NCBI RefSeq assembly: GCF_019393635.1
Contig: NC_057861.1
Span: 59,876,532-59,940,531 of the forward strand
Reading direction: 5' to 3'
DNA from: Dromiciops gliroides
Lineage: Eukaryota; Chordata; Mammalia; Microbiotheria; Microbiotheriidae
DNA: 64,000 nt
The notes under the pieces were generated by a model. That model had not been told where the DNA came from. It worked only from the letters and a program-made list of their open reading frames with translations, and made no database searches. The position numbers were made by a program, and so were the translations under genes. Each line of letters begins with the position of its first letter. Position 1 is the first letter of the stretch. This document shows, in pieces, positions 45,860 through 57,564 of the stretch.

Positions 45860-46580
45860 TCCTTGAGGATTCTCTGGGCAACATGGGACTCTGGTTCACT
45901 CAGGTCTCCAGCAAGTGTGATTCAAGGGTGCCTGCCACTGGGGTCTGGGGATTCTGAACCTGCCAGGATAAAATAGTCTTTTTTCTGAAGAAGACATGGT
46001 GTCTCTCCTTATTCCCAGTCACTTTCAAGTGACCGTTGTCCAGCCCATACCTTCAGAGCCGACCAAAAGTCACGCCAAGAGAGAAAACAAAACAGCTACT
46101 CAGCAAAACCAGGTCCCAGAGTGGGGCAAGATATCAGGGGAAGAATAAGCCCTGTTTCAACCTGTTTGCAGGGAGAATTAGCCTTTCCCCCAACTCCTGC
46201 ATCCTCTGGATTTGCCCATTTCCCCCTTCTCCAGGTTCTCCTTGGGTCTTCCTCTTTGAGCTCTTCTGTGTTCCATCTCCTCATATACCTGTATCCCACC
46301 CTGTCTCCCCCCCTTCACCTTGGCCCCAAGCAGCTGTGGTAAAATATGATGGTCTACTCCCTCTCAAGCCCCCATTTTGAGGCTTTTCAGACAGTACCTC
46401 GTAAATCCTCTTCCAAGGAAGGTAGCTCTGGGAGTTCTGGATGTCCCTGTTTTGATGTCTTGGGATCTCACCAGCTGCTCACTGTAACCCCCAAACCAAG
46501 AGAAATGTTCTACACTCCTCTTTCCCCTCCTACTAACTTCTCTGTCTTTCAGACTCCACCTCTGAAGGGGGAAACGGCAG
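45860..46580. other. Intergenic, nothing recognised
   Basis: CT-rich, with open frames up to 137 codons that depend on low-complexity sequence. No gene supported. Confidence -1.
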
Positions 46581-46584
46581 AGAG

Positions 46585-46586
46585 AC

Positions 46587-46660
<74 letters not shown>
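46585..46660 (+). repeat. (GA)n microsatellite
   Basis: About 76 bases of GA. Confidence -1.
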
Positions 46661-46662
<2 letters not shown>

Positions 46663-47500
46663 GAATTATTCACTTGAATCTGATTGGAGCCAGGGAAGGG
46701 GAGGGCTATGGTCAGAGTCAGAAAAAAAGAGGAGAGTGGTCAATGAGAACAAGAGATAAAGCACTAGGTGAAAGGGTATGAGAGTTAATAATCCAGGCCC
46801 CAAGGTCATTTTCTGCACTGATTTCCAGGGCTCACTCCCATACCTCCTCCCAATCTCTTTCCTCCTCTTTTTTTCCATTCCTTTCCCCACCATCAGGCCC
46901 CAGTTGAACACATGAAGAGAACCCCTATGACATTCTAACCATCTCTGTTCTGTCCTTCTATCCCCCTTCAGACTCTCCTCTCCTATGCCATCCTCACTAC
47001 TTTCCTCCTTTTCTTCCTTCCGCGTCTCCTTTTCCTCACACCTTGATCACCTTTCTTCCCTTTCTCTCCTGGACTCTTTTTCGCACTGAATCATCTGCCT
47101 CTGTTCCCTCCCCTTCCCCACCTCTTTGTCCCAACTGGGCAGACTGAAAAGAAGCTTTCAGAGATGCTTTCCTTCATTCACTCTTTCACAGGCCTCTGTA
47201 ATTCCAAGGATAGGGCAATAGTGTAGGAGTGCCCTGCAGTAAAGAGGATCCTAGGCACCAATCCAACTGCCCTAGTGCTGGTTTTATCTTGAAGGACAGA
47301 GCCTGCCCATTTGGGCAACACCCAGTCAGAGTCACCAACTCCTATCCTCCCATACTCATCCTGTTATTTCCTTCTGCACAAGCAGCCCCTAGTTTAGATC
47401 TTCATTTCTTTTCCCTTAGGAAATTATGACAATGTCCCAATTGGTCTCTCTGCCTCTGCCTCCCTTTTACCCTTCCTACACAAGCTACCCATTATCTTCA
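46661..47500. other. Intergenic, nothing recognised
   Basis: Pyrimidine-rich unique sequence without a gene or nameable repeat. Confidence -1.
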
Positions 47501-47740
47501 CTGAGTCACAGAATATCAGAGCTGGAAGGGACTTGAAGGATCATCTAGTATAATCCCTTCATTTTACAGATGGAAAAACTGAAGCCCAGGGAGAGGAAAA
47601 TGACATTATATAAGCTCAGAATTGAAAGTGTCCTCAAACATCATGCAGTCCAATATGTTTCCTCAAGGTTATACATCAAGTTAGTGATCAAAGCCAAGAC
47701 AAGGATTTAAAGCCAGGGCTCCTAATTCCCAGAACAATGT
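47500..47740 (+). repeat. MAR1/MIR-type SINE
   Basis: ATCAGAGCTGGAAGGGACTTG, TTCATTTTACAGATGG and AAGGATTTAAAGCC in the MAR1 order. Confidence -1.
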
Positions 47741-47917
47741 TCTTTTACATTACTCTTCTTCTTAGTCTTCCTAATGCCTAGCACTCAGTAAAGGACCCCG
47801 TTATTCAGAAACTTTTAGTGGCTTCCAATTGCCAATTTGGATCCATGGTAAATTTAAAAGAGATCAGCTTAGCCATTCATAGAGGATAACACAAAGATGG
47901 ATTAAAAGATGCATATT

Positions 47918-48074
47918 GGGGCAGCTAGGTGGCACAGTGGATAGAGTACTGGCCCTGGAGTCAGGAGGACCTGAGTTCAAATTTGGCCTCAGACACTTAA
48001 TACTTACTAGTTGTGTGACCCTAGGCAAGTTACTTAACCCCAATTCACGCGCGCACGCGCGCGCACACACACAC
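47918..48074 (+). repeat. SINE with CG/CA-rich tail
   Basis: AAAGATGCATATT flanks it on both sides. The A tail is replaced by an unusual CACGCGCGCACGCGCGCG then CACA tract (48046-48074). Confidence -1.
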
Positions 48075-48624
48075 AAAGATGCATATTACCCAGGCAATGA
48101 CAGTCAGTTGGAGAGGCAATCTACTATTAATCCTTCAGTACAAATTTCTTGAATATGCAGAGGAACTCATATTGGATAGCACTGGACAAATAGTAGAGCA
48201 TTTCTATGACACTGTTGCTGTCATAATTTGATGTGAATTTCTAGGGTGCAACTTGCTCTGAGGGTAAAGGCAACACTGTTTCTTCTGTCTCCATTGTATT
48301 TATTCTTCCTTTATATAGACATTGTAGGTTCTTGACCAGCACTGGAATATATCTAATGATGATCAGTAAAATTAGTGTATAGAGGACTGGCCAATCAGAG
48401 CATGTTCTTTAGAGAATGCACAGGGTTCTCTGCTTATATAATGTTGGTGTGCCTATATAGAGTCTGGTGATGCATAAGGAGGGCCTCTGCTTCTGATTCT
48501 GGGTATGCACAGGTATTTCTGTTTCCTATTGGATTTTTGTGTGTTAATTTTTTAAAAAAGTATTTTAATTGACTATTGAGCCAGAATTGAGAGTGCTGTA
48601 TATACAAAGGCATTCAACTCATTC

Positions 48625-48626
<2 letters not shown>

Positions 48627-48708
<82 letters not shown>

Positions 48709-48712
48709 CTTT
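48627..48712 (+). repeat. (CT)n microsatellite
   Basis: About 85 bases of CT with one TTT interruption. Confidence -1.
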
Positions 48713-48755
48713 TGAATGAGGTGAAAAATGCTGTTAGCCTCCAGGTGGCACAGAT

Positions 48756-48885
48756 CAGGGCTTCTTAAACTTTTTCCACTTGCGACCCCTTTTTGCCCAA
48801 GAAATTTTTTTTCTTTTTCTTTTTCTTTCTTTTTTACAGGGCAATGAGGGTTAAGTGACTTGCCCAGGGTCATACAGCTATTCTT
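48756..48885. repeat. hAT MITE end plus truncated reverse SINE
   Basis: CAGGGCTTCTTAAACTTTTTCC is the terminus of the MITE family at 29.7 kb. It runs directly into a reverse SINE (about 48809-48884) that stops mid-body at the L1 fragment. Confidence -1.
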
Positions 48886-49600
48886 TTGAAAATTGTCTGT
48901 TTATATCCCTTGTCAATTGCATTTGTCAATATTGCAATTGCATTGTCAATATCCATTTATCAATTTCAGAATGGTTCTTATTTTTATAAATTTGACTCAA
49001 TTCCCTATATATTTGAGAAATGAGGCCTTTATCAGAGAAACTTGTCTTAAAATTTTGGATATTAATTCATTGTCTATGGTACCTTTTAACAAAATGTAGT
49101 TTCCTTGATTATCTCTTTTAATTAGGTCTATTTTTATTTTTGCTTTGTCTGAGATTGATTGCTACCCCTGCCCTTTTCATTTTGGTTGAAGTATAATAGA
49201 TTCTTCTCCAGTCCTTTATTTTAATTCTGTGTGTGTGTGTATGTGTGTGTGTGTGTGTGCATGTGTCTGTTTCAAGTATGTCTCTTGTACACAACATAGT
49301 ACTGAATTCTGGTTTCTAACCCATTCTACTATCTACCTTTATTTCATGGGTGAATTTATCTCATTCACATTCACAGTTATGATTACTAACTGTCCATTTC
49401 CTTCCATCCTATTTTCTTTTGTTTATCCTTCTTTCTCTCTTTTTATCTTGTTCCTCCTCAAAAGTCTATTTTGCTTGGATACCTTAATACACTCTCCCTT
49501 TTATCATTCCCCCTATGACCCCATGTCTCTTATTCCCTTCCCCTCTTATTTCCCTATTGGGTAAAATAGATTTCTATACCCAACTGAGAATGTATGTGTA
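48886..49600 (-). mobile_element. L1 fragment with internal ORF2 deletion
   Basis: Read on the minus strand it runs inter-ORF spacer, ORF2 start (endonuclease N-terminus), then jumps at about 49050 to the ORF2 C-terminal region (equivalent to about 58.47-58.57 kb of the full-length copy). Most of the reverse transcriptase is missing. A (TG)n sits at 49229-49260. Confidence -1.
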
Positions 49601-49601
49601 T

Positions 49602-49662
<61 letters not shown>
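49602..49662 (+). repeat. (CA)n microsatellite
   Basis: About 61 bases of CA at the boundary of the next element. Confidence -1.
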
Positions 49663-49666
<4 letters not shown>

Positions 49667-49949
49667 TGAGAATTACTGTGGGGAAGCCCCGCCATGATGA
49701 GAAGCCTAGTGAGGACAAGTCAGGTGTTCTTTGGCGTCCAGAGCTCATCTCCCACAGGAAAAAGGGCCGTCTACACACACAGCCACAAGCTAATTGACTG
49801 GCAGCTCTGATTGACAGAACTAACGGGAGGCTCCACAGAGATGAGTTCCAGACACTGAAGACCACCTGACTTCTCCTCACTGGGATTCTCATCATGGTGG
49901 GACTTCCCCACAGTATCTCTCCAGCAGGGGTGGTATTCCAATTCTCACA
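49667..49949 (-). mobile_element. LTR-like element with long inverted repeat
   Basis: Its right end (CTCTCCAGCAGG ... ATTCCAATTCTCACA) matches the same end of LTR copies A and B. Unlike them it has inverted arms: GTGAGAATT at 49666-49674 against 49940-49948, and 29-base arms at 49675-49703 and 49886-49914 with 27 matching pairs. No clear target duplication. Could be a divergent solo LTR or a non-autonomous inverted-repeat element. Confidence -1.
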
Positions 49950-49977
49950 GTATGCATATATGTTCTTTCTTTGAATT

Positions 49978-50125
49978 AGGGCAGTTAGGTGGCACTGTGG
50001 ATAAAACACTGGCCCTGGATTCGGGAAGACCTGAGTTCAAATCTGGCCTCAGACACTTGACACTTAATTAGCTGTGTGACCCTGGGCAAGTCACTTAACC
50101 TTCATTGCCCTGCCAAAAAAAAAAG
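49978..50125 (+). repeat. SINE
   Basis: Near-consensus body, short A tail, directly before an L1 3' fragment. Confidence -1.
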
Positions 50126-51130
50126 AGTAAAGCAAACTATAGTCATATGAAAAATGCTTTAAATCATTATTGATTAGAGAAATGCAAATTAAAACAACCC
50201 TGAGGTACCACCTCACACCTATCAGACATGACAAATGCTTGAGAGAATGAGGAAAAATTGGCACATTAATAAGCTGTTGGTGAAGTTGTAAGCTGATCCA
50301 ATCATTGTAGGGAACAATTTGTAAATATACCCAAAGGGCTATAAAACTATGCATACCCTTTGATTCAGCAATACCACTACCAGTTCTGTAGTCCAAAGAG
50401 ATTTTTTTTAAAGAAAAAAATTAAATTTAAAAAACTTTAATTTAAAATTTAAAAATATTTATAGCAGATTATTTTATAGTGGCAAAGAATTGGGGATTGG
50501 GGAATGGCTGACCAAGTTGCAGCATATGATTGTGATGAAGTTCTATTGAGTTATAAGATATGACAAGAAGGGTGGTTTCAGAAAGAAAAAAAAAACCATG
50601 GCAAGACCTATATGAACTAGTGCAAAGTGAAATGAGAAGAATCATTGTGCACAGTAACAACAATTATAACATCATGATCAACTGTGAAAGACTTGGCAAC
50701 TCTGAATAATACAATGGTCCAAGACAATTCCAAAGGACCACATAATGAAAAAATACTATCCCTCTTCAAAGAGAGAATCAGTGAACTCTGAGTGCAAATT
50801 GAAGTATAATCTTCTTGTTTTCTTTTTTTGCTTTTTGCTTTTTTGTGAGATGGCTAATATGGAAAGATGTTTTGCACAATTTCACATGTATGGTTAATAT
50901 TTTGTTTGTCTTCTTTTTTTTTTTTTTTTAGTGAGGCAATTGGGGTTAAGTGACTTGCCCAGGGTCACACAGCCAGTAAGTATTAAGTATCTGAGGCCGG
51001 ATTTGAACTCAGGTACTCCTGAATCCAGGGCCGGTGCTCTATCCACTGTGCTACCTAGCCGCCCCTGTTTGTCTTCTTAATGGGGAAGGGTGGAAGAGAG
51101 AAAATGAAACTCAATTTGAATAGAAAAAAA
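50126..51130 (+). mobile_element. 5'-truncated L1 with nested SINE
   Basis: Contains the ORF2 C-terminal region (TACCACCTCACACCTATCAG, TATGCATACCCTTTGATTC), an AT-rich stretch at about 50400-50460, and the 3'UTR. A reverse SINE (50917-51064) is inserted in the 3'UTR, flanked by TGTTTGTCTTCTT. Confidence -1.
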
Positions 51131-51714
51131 GTTAAATTTTGGAAAACACTATTCCAATTGAGTGTATGTATGAGAATATCCAGCCTACCCCCCCCAAAGT
51201 ATAATATCTGAGTTGCCCACCAGTAGGCATTCTATTCTTTTTGAGCTATCAGATTGTAGCTACCTCAGTTCTTTTCCAGTGAGATAGCTTTCCCAAAGAT
51301 TGCAGTATCACCTCTTGTCAAATAGCCTGGCTATTAGAGGGCAAATAGAGGGCAAATAGCCTGCTAAGTCTTAGGCTATCACTATGTAATGTAAACTCAT
51401 GATGACTGGGCATAAAGATCTCCAAAACTTGTTGGATTTTTTGCTTTTGGCGGGGTGTGGGGGGGGAGTCAAATATTTCTCTCAGTAAAAATGTGGGGAA
51501 CTCAGGACTTTCTCCATCCTTCCTTCCCTCCCTCCCCCCATTTGCTACACATATATTATTATACTAATACATTACTTAGTCAAGTCAGCAGGAATTTATT
51601 AAATGTTTACTATGTTCTAAGTACTATACTAAGTGCTATATAAATAATAAAATATATTTTAAAATTGAAATTTAAAAGGATGACAAGAATTAAATAAATA
51701 GTATTTTTTCCAGG

Positions 51715-52262
51715 GGGTTGATATAGAAAAATGGTCACACTGGTGCTTTATTGATAGAACTCTGAACCAGTAAATCTGTTTTGGAAAGCAGTTTGGAATC
51801 ATGCAAATAATGTGATTAAATGTCCATACTCCTTGTCCCAGAGATTCTTGTACAAGGTTTATTTCCTGAAAAAGACCATAAGAAAGTCCTTATACACACC
51901 AAAATATGTATAGTAGCATTTTTGGTGATAGAAAAGAAATGGAAACAAAGTAGATGCCCATCAATTTGGGAAGGACTAAACAAATTATGGTACAAGAATA
52001 CAATAGAACATTACTGTGCTATAAGAAATGATTAATGTAATGATTATAGAGAAGCATGGAAAGATTTACATTATATGATTCAGAATGAAGTAAGTGGAGC
52101 CCTGAAAACAATGTTTTTAGTGGCTACAACAATAAAAATAACAAAAACCACTACCAAAAAATAAAAAGTGTATGTTGCAAAATTACAAACAAATTTGGCT
52201 CCAGAGAATAGATATGAGATTCCAACCCTACCCTTCTACTGTAGTAGGAGGCTCACAAATTT
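51715..52262 (+). mobile_element. Old L1 ORF2 C-terminal fragment
   Basis: GATGCCCATCAATTTGGGAAGG and ACAAATTATGGTACAAGAATAC are ORF2 3' sequences. A second L1 inserted at its right end. Confidence -1.
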
Positions 52263-52312
52263 GATAAAAAAGTAAATAGTATTTTTCTATTGTGCTGTAA
52301 GAAACGATGAGC

Positions 52313-52494
52313 AGGGGCAGCTAGGTGGCACAGTGGATAGAGCACCGGCCTTGGATTCAGGAGGGCCTGAGTTCAAATCTGGCCTCAGACACTTGACACT
52401 TACTAGCTGTGTGACCCAGGGCAAGTCACTTAACCCCAATTGCCTCACACACACACAAAAACCCAAACAAACAAACAAACAAAAAAAACCAAAC
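52313..52494 (+). repeat. SINE within L1
   Basis: Near-consensus; AAACA/ACAC tail, flanked by GATGAGCA/CAATGAGCA. Confidence -1.
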
Positions 52495-52946
52495 AACAAT
52501 GAGCAGACATATTTCAGAGAAACCTAGAAGGATTTACATGAAATGATGTTGACAGAGATAAGCAGAACCAGGAGAACATTGTACACAGTATCAACTACAT
52601 TGTGTGCTGATCAGCTGTGATAGACTTGACTCTTCTCAGCAATACAGTGGTCCAAAATATTTCCAAAGGACTCATGATGGAAAATGCTCTCCAAATCCAG
52701 AAAAAAAGAACTGTGGAATCTAGATGCAGATTGAACCATCTTATTTCATTTTTTTTTGTTTTTCTTTTTTTTCTGATTTTCCCTTTTGCTCTGATTCTTC
52801 TTCACAGCATGACTAATGTAGAAATATGTTTAATGTGATTGTACATATATAACCTATATCAGATTGCTTTCTGTCTTGGGAAGGGGGGAGGGAAGGGAGG
52901 GAGGGAGAAAAATTTGAAATTATAAATCTTGTAAAAACAAATATTG

Positions 52947-53105
52947 AGGGGCAGCTAGGTGGCACAGTGGATAGAGCACTGGCCCTGGAGTCAGGAGGAC
53001 CTGAGTTCAAATCCAGCCTCAGACACTTTACACACTTACTAGCTGTGTGACCCTGGGCAAGTCACTTAACCCCAATTGCCTCACAAAAAACCCCCAAAAA
53101 AACAA
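52947..53105 (+). repeat. SINE within L1
   Basis: Near-consensus with a small ACAC insertion in the body (CACTTTACACACTTAC). Confidence -1.
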
Positions 53106-53289
53106 AGGCTGAAAACTATCTCTAAATGTAATTAGAAAACAATAAAATACTTTTATGATAAAAAAGTAAATAGTATTTTAAAATCTTTAATTTTTTCCTT
53201 GATCAACAGTACAAAGCACTTTTCTGTCATTAAATTATTATTATTATTACTATTCTTTTTAGTGAGAAATGTGATTTAATATTCTTCAT

Positions 53290-53433
53290 TATTTTTTGTG
53301 AGGTGATCTGGGTTAAGTGACTTTCCCAGGGTCACACAGCTAGTAAGTGTCAAGTGTCTGAAGCCATATTTGAACTCAGGTTCTCTTGACTCCAGGGCTG
53401 TTACTCTATCCACTGGACCACCTCACTGCCCCC
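53290..53433 (-). repeat. SINE, reverse, at the 3' edge of the HAL1-like element
   Basis: GAGGTGATCTGGGTTAAGTG ... GGACCACCTCACTGCCC. It shares the ATTCTTCA target with the neighbouring element. Confidence -1.
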
Positions 53434-54209
53434 ATTCTTCACATTTTTTTTTGCCTTTTCATAAATTTATTTATTTAGAATTTTCCCCAAGGTACATGTA
53501 AAAACAAATTTCCACATTGATTTTTAAAAATTTTGTGTTCCAAATTCTCTTCCTTCCTCCCTCACCACCCCTCCCTAAGAAATGAAATAATTCAATATGT
53601 TATACATGTGCAGTCATACAAAATATCTCCACATTAGTCAGGTTGTGAAAGTAAACAGACAAAATAACTTTAGAAAGAGGAACTAACAAAAAATATATAC
53701 TTCAATCTGTTTTCAGTTACCATCAGTTCTTTCTCTGTAGATGGATTACATTTTTCATAAGTTGTCCTGATAGCATCCTGATCATCATTTCTTTCACAGT
53801 TACTATTGCTAATTGTATTACCCTCCATCCTAGTCCCTCCCCTTGAAATTTACTATATTTTTTTCTTTCTTTCTTCTTTCAACTTACCCCTCCTCATAAG
53901 TGTTTTGATTTTTATTGCCCCCTCCACCAATCTGCCCTCTCTTCCTTCACCTCTTCCCCCTTATCCTCTTCCCCTCCTACTTTCCAACAGGGCAAGATAT
54001 ATTACTATACCCACTTGAGTATGTATGTTATTCCCTCTTTGAGCCCATTCTGATGAGGGTAAGGCTCACTCACGCCACCATCTTTTCCTCCACTCCATAA
54101 GATTTTTCTTGTTTCTTTTATGTGAGCTACTTTACCCCATTCCACCTCTCTCTTTCCCTTTCTTCCAGTGCATTCCTCTCACACCTTAATTTTATTTTAA
54201 AGATGTTAT

Positions 54210-54325
54210 AATGAGACAGCTCAGTGACACAGTGGACAAAGCACCTGCCCTGGATCCAGGAGGCCCAGAGTCCAAATCCAGTCCCAGATATAAGCCACCC
54301 CACTCTGACTGCCCCACAAAAAAGG
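54210..54325 (+). repeat. Diverged SINE in HAL1-like element
   Basis: AGACAGCTCAGTGACACAGTGG ... CCAAATCCAGTCCCAG; eroded and lacking part of the body. Confidence -1.
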
Positions 54326-54805
54326 ATAGACAAAAAAATAAATGCTTTACAGATATCATCCCTTCATATTCAATTCACACCTGTGCCCTCTAAGTATATT
54401 CCTTTTAGCTGCCCTAATACTGAGAAAGTTCTTATGAGTTAGAAGTATCATCATCCGATGTAAGAGTATAAAAAGTTTAATATTTTTAATATCCCTCATG
54501 ATTTCTTTTTCTTGTTTATCTTTTTATGCTTATCTAGGGTCTTATATTTGAAAGTCAAATTTTCTATTCAGTTCAGGTCTTTTCATCATGAATGCCTGAA
54601 AGTCCTCTTTTTCACTGAAGTCCATTTTTCCCCCTGAAACTCAATAGTACTACATCACAATCATATGCTACAACTTGGTCAGCCATTCCCCAATCCCCTC
54701 AATTTCTAATTCTTTGCCACCACAAAATAATCTGCTACAAATATCTAAATTTTAAATTAAATTAAAGTTTTTTTAATTTAATTTTTTCTTTTAAAAATTA
54801 TCTTT

Positions 54806-54976
54806 GGGGGAAGCTAGGTGGCACAGTGGATAGAGCACTGGCCCTGGATTCAGAAGGACCTGAGTTCAAATCCAGCCTCAGACACTTAACAGTTACTAGC
54901 TGTGTGACCCTGGGCAAGTCATTTAACCACAATTGCCTCACCAAAAAACAAAACAAAACAAAACAAAAAGAAAAAA
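54806..54976 (+). repeat. SINE in ORF2-derived segment
   Basis: Near-consensus with AAAAC tail; flanked by ATCTTTGG on both sides. Confidence -1.
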
Positions 54977-55049
54977 TATCTTTGGACTACAGAACTGGCA
55001 GCGGTATTTCTGGGTCAAAGGGTATGCACAGTTTTATACTCAGTTTTGC

Positions 55050-56074
55050 TGGGTAGGGGATTCCTGGTTGTAATCCCAGTTCCTTTGCCCTCTGGGATAT
55101 CATATTCCATGCCCTCTGATCCTTTAATGTTGAAGCTGCTAGTTCTTGTGTTATCCTGACTGTGGCTTCAGAGTACTTGAATTGTTTCTTTCTAGCTGCC
55201 TGAAATATTTTCTCCTTGACCTGAGAGCTCTGGAATTTGGCTATAATATTACTGAAAGTTTTCATTTTGGGATCTCTTTCAGGAGGTGATCAGTGGAGTC
55301 TTTCGATTTATGTTTTACCTTCTGCTTCCAGAATATCAGGGCAATTTTTCCTGATAATTTCTTGGAAGGTGATGTCTAAGCTCTTTTTTTGATCATGGTC
55401 TTGAGGTAGTCCAATAATTTTCAGATTATGTCTCCTGGATCTATTTTCCAGGTCAGCTGTTTTTCCAAGGAGATATTTCATATTGCACTCTATTTTTTTT
55501 CATCCATTTGTATTTGCTTTATTGTGTCTTGACTTCTTATAAAGTCATTAGCTTCTATTTGCTCAATCCTAATTTTTTTTTGGGGGGGGGCAGGGCAATG
55601 GGGGTTAAGTGACTTGCCCAGGGTCACACAGCTAGTAAGTGTCAAGTGTCTGAGGCCACATTTGAACTCAGGTACTCCTGAATCCAGGGCCGGTGCTTTA
55701 TCCACTGAGCCACCTAGCCGCCCCCTCAATTCTAATTTTTAATCAATGATTTTCTTCAGAGAGCTTTTATACCTCCTTTTCCATTTGGCCAATTTGGCTT
55801 TTCAAGCTGTTGACTTCTTTTCATGTCCCTCCTACATCACTCTCATTTCTCTTTCCATTTTTTCCTCTATCTTTCTTACTTTTCCCTCTACCTCTCTTAC
55901 TGGGTCTTCAAGGTCCTTTTTGAGCACTTCTATAGCCTGAAACCAATTCATATTTTTCTTGGAAGGTTTGGATGTAGGAGCTTTGACTTTATTATCTTCT
56001 TCTGAGGGTATATTTTGACCTACCTTGTCACCAAAGAAACTTTCAATGGCCTGCATCTTTTTCTGCCTGCTCAT
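55050..56074 (-). pseudogene. ORF1 remnant of the HAL1-like element
   Basis: ORF1p is the L1 RNA-binding, coiled-coil protein. Start MSRQKKMQAIESFF at 56074 aligns with the start of the intact-length ORF1 at 63.38 kb. Later pieces read LAASTLKDQRAWNM and AKELGLQPGIPYPAK, the conserved C-terminal domain. Broken by frameshifts, a stop, a SINE and the ORF2-derived insert. Confidence -1.
55578..55726 (-). repeat. SINE in ORF1 of HAL1-like element
   Basis: Flanked by TCAATCCTAATTTTT and TCAATTCTAATTTTT. Confidence -1.
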
Positions 56075-56733
56075 TATCCTAGCCTATTTCTGGGCTTTTA
56101 GCTCTTTTTTGTTTTGTTTTTTGGTGTTTAGCTCCTTCTTAAAATGGGACACTGCTTCTAGGGCACACTATTCCAAGCTTCAGGAGGTGCCAGGTGGTAT
56201 GATTTAAGGAGAGACATGTTCTGCTTGTGCTCTGGTCTGTAAGTAATCATGGGTCTGCTTACTCTTTAACCCAGAAGCAGAAATCTGATTCACTGTAGTT
56301 GCAAGCTTCATGTGCCTGTACCTCTCCCCCACTGGGCTTCTGCCACTTAAGTCTGCTTCCTAGTTCCAAACACAGCCAACACAACACTGCTCTGCCTCAG
56401 CTTCAGCAGAGATCCCCGATATTTCCCCCAAGCCAACTGCTAGACCCCCTCACTGGTCCTTGAGCTGAGTTCCAGAAGTAGCTGCTGATGCTGATGATTC
56501 TGAGGCTCTGGAGGCATGGCCTGCCTAGGGCTGATCTGCATGGTGCAGCTGCATTCCTCTCTCACCTGCTACAACAGACCTTCCCTGCCACCCTTCCAAG
56601 TCATCTTTGGCTGGAAAATGATCTCACTCTATTCTTTTGTGGGTTCTGCTGCTCCAGGAATTGTCGTATGGCATTGTTTGGAGGTTTGTGGATGCATTGT
56701 GTGGGGAGCTCCAAAAGTTACAGCCTTTCCTCT

Positions 56734-56742
56734 GCCATCTTG
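56734..56742 (-). promoter_or_regulatory. YY1 motif at L1-type 5' end
   Basis: CAAGATGGC on the minus strand, 24 bases from the 5' target duplication; YY1 sites position transcription start in mammalian L1 5'UTRs. Confidence -1.
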
Positions 56743-56775
56743 GCTCTGCCAGCTTGGGAAGTCTTCATTCTTCAC

Positions 56776-57230
56776 TATTTAAAAAAATATTTAGTTTAGC
56801 ATTTGTTGATAGATCAGAGGAATTTGAAGGTCTGGTTCCACATTCAGTTCTTTTAATTCTTGCCTTGATTTAATGGTGTCATAGCCAAAAAAATAAAATA
56901 AAATAAAGAAATTTATTGAGAAAAATATTTCAAAGATCAATTTACATCCACTATTATTAACAATGAATCTTACATTAATGGTATATGGGACCTTGAAATA
57001 TTAGTTAATAATACCATAAAGTCATCACAACTATTAATATATTTAAAAGCTAAGCTTTTGTTGCCACCAATGCTTCATATCACTGATAAAAGCTCTCATC
57101 TCTTTGCTTAAAAAACTTGAAAGTAAAAGTTTTTAATGTGTTTTTAAAACTTCTAAATGAGGTCCAATGGGATCTGAACCCATGAAAATATCAAGATGCA
57201 ACCAGGTAGGGGTTTTGTTTGTTTCTTTGT
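56776..57230. other. AT-rich spacer between L1 elements
   Basis: No gene or named repeat recognised. Confidence -1.
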
Positions 57231-57376
57231 TTGGATTTTTTCAGGGCAATGAGGATTAAGTGACTTGCCCAGGGTCACACAGCTAGTAAGTGTCAAGTGT
57301 CTGAGGCCAGATTTGAACTCAGGTCCTCCTGAATCCAGGGCTGGTGCTTTATCCACTTCACCACCTAGCTGGCCCT
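57231..57376 (-). repeat. SINE beside the full-length L1
   Basis: Reverse SINE flanked by AACCAGGTAGG (about 57200) and AACCAGTTAGG (57377-57387); the L1 then used the same site. Confidence -1.
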
Positions 57377-57388
57377 AACCAGTTAGGT

Positions 57389-57421
<33 letters not shown>

Positions 57422-57564
57422 TTACATATAAGGTATTTTATTTTTCCATTACATGTAAAGATAGTTCTCAACTTTTGTTTATACAAGCTTTACAATTTCA
57501 GATTTTTCTCCCTCCCTCCTCTCCCTCCCCCCTCCCCTAGACAGCAGGTAATCTGATATAGGTT

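Larger units (their letters stand above)
52286..53156 (+). mobile_element. L1 3' insertion with perfect 23-bp target duplication
   Basis: A 3' L1 fragment inserted in the older one; the 23 bases at 52263-52285 recur exactly at 53157-53179. It carries two later SINEs (52313-52494 and 52947-53105). Confidence -1.
53443..56765 (-). mobile_element. HAL1-like half-L1, complete with target duplication
   Basis: CATTCTTCAC at 53433-53442 recurs at 56766-56775, so this is one insertion. On the minus strand: 5' end with YY1 motif (56742-56734), 5'UTR, ORF1 (from 56074), inter-ORF spacer (about 54200-53810), then directly the L1 3'UTR and A tail. ORF2 is absent except for a segment of about 250 bases of its 3' part, placed inside ORF1 at about 54618-55032. 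Two SINEs (54210-54325, 54806-54976) and one reverse SINE (55578-55726) inserted later. HAL1 elements (ORF1-only L1 derivatives) are known in mammals including opossum; assignment to a named HAL1 family is not possible here. Confidence -1.
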
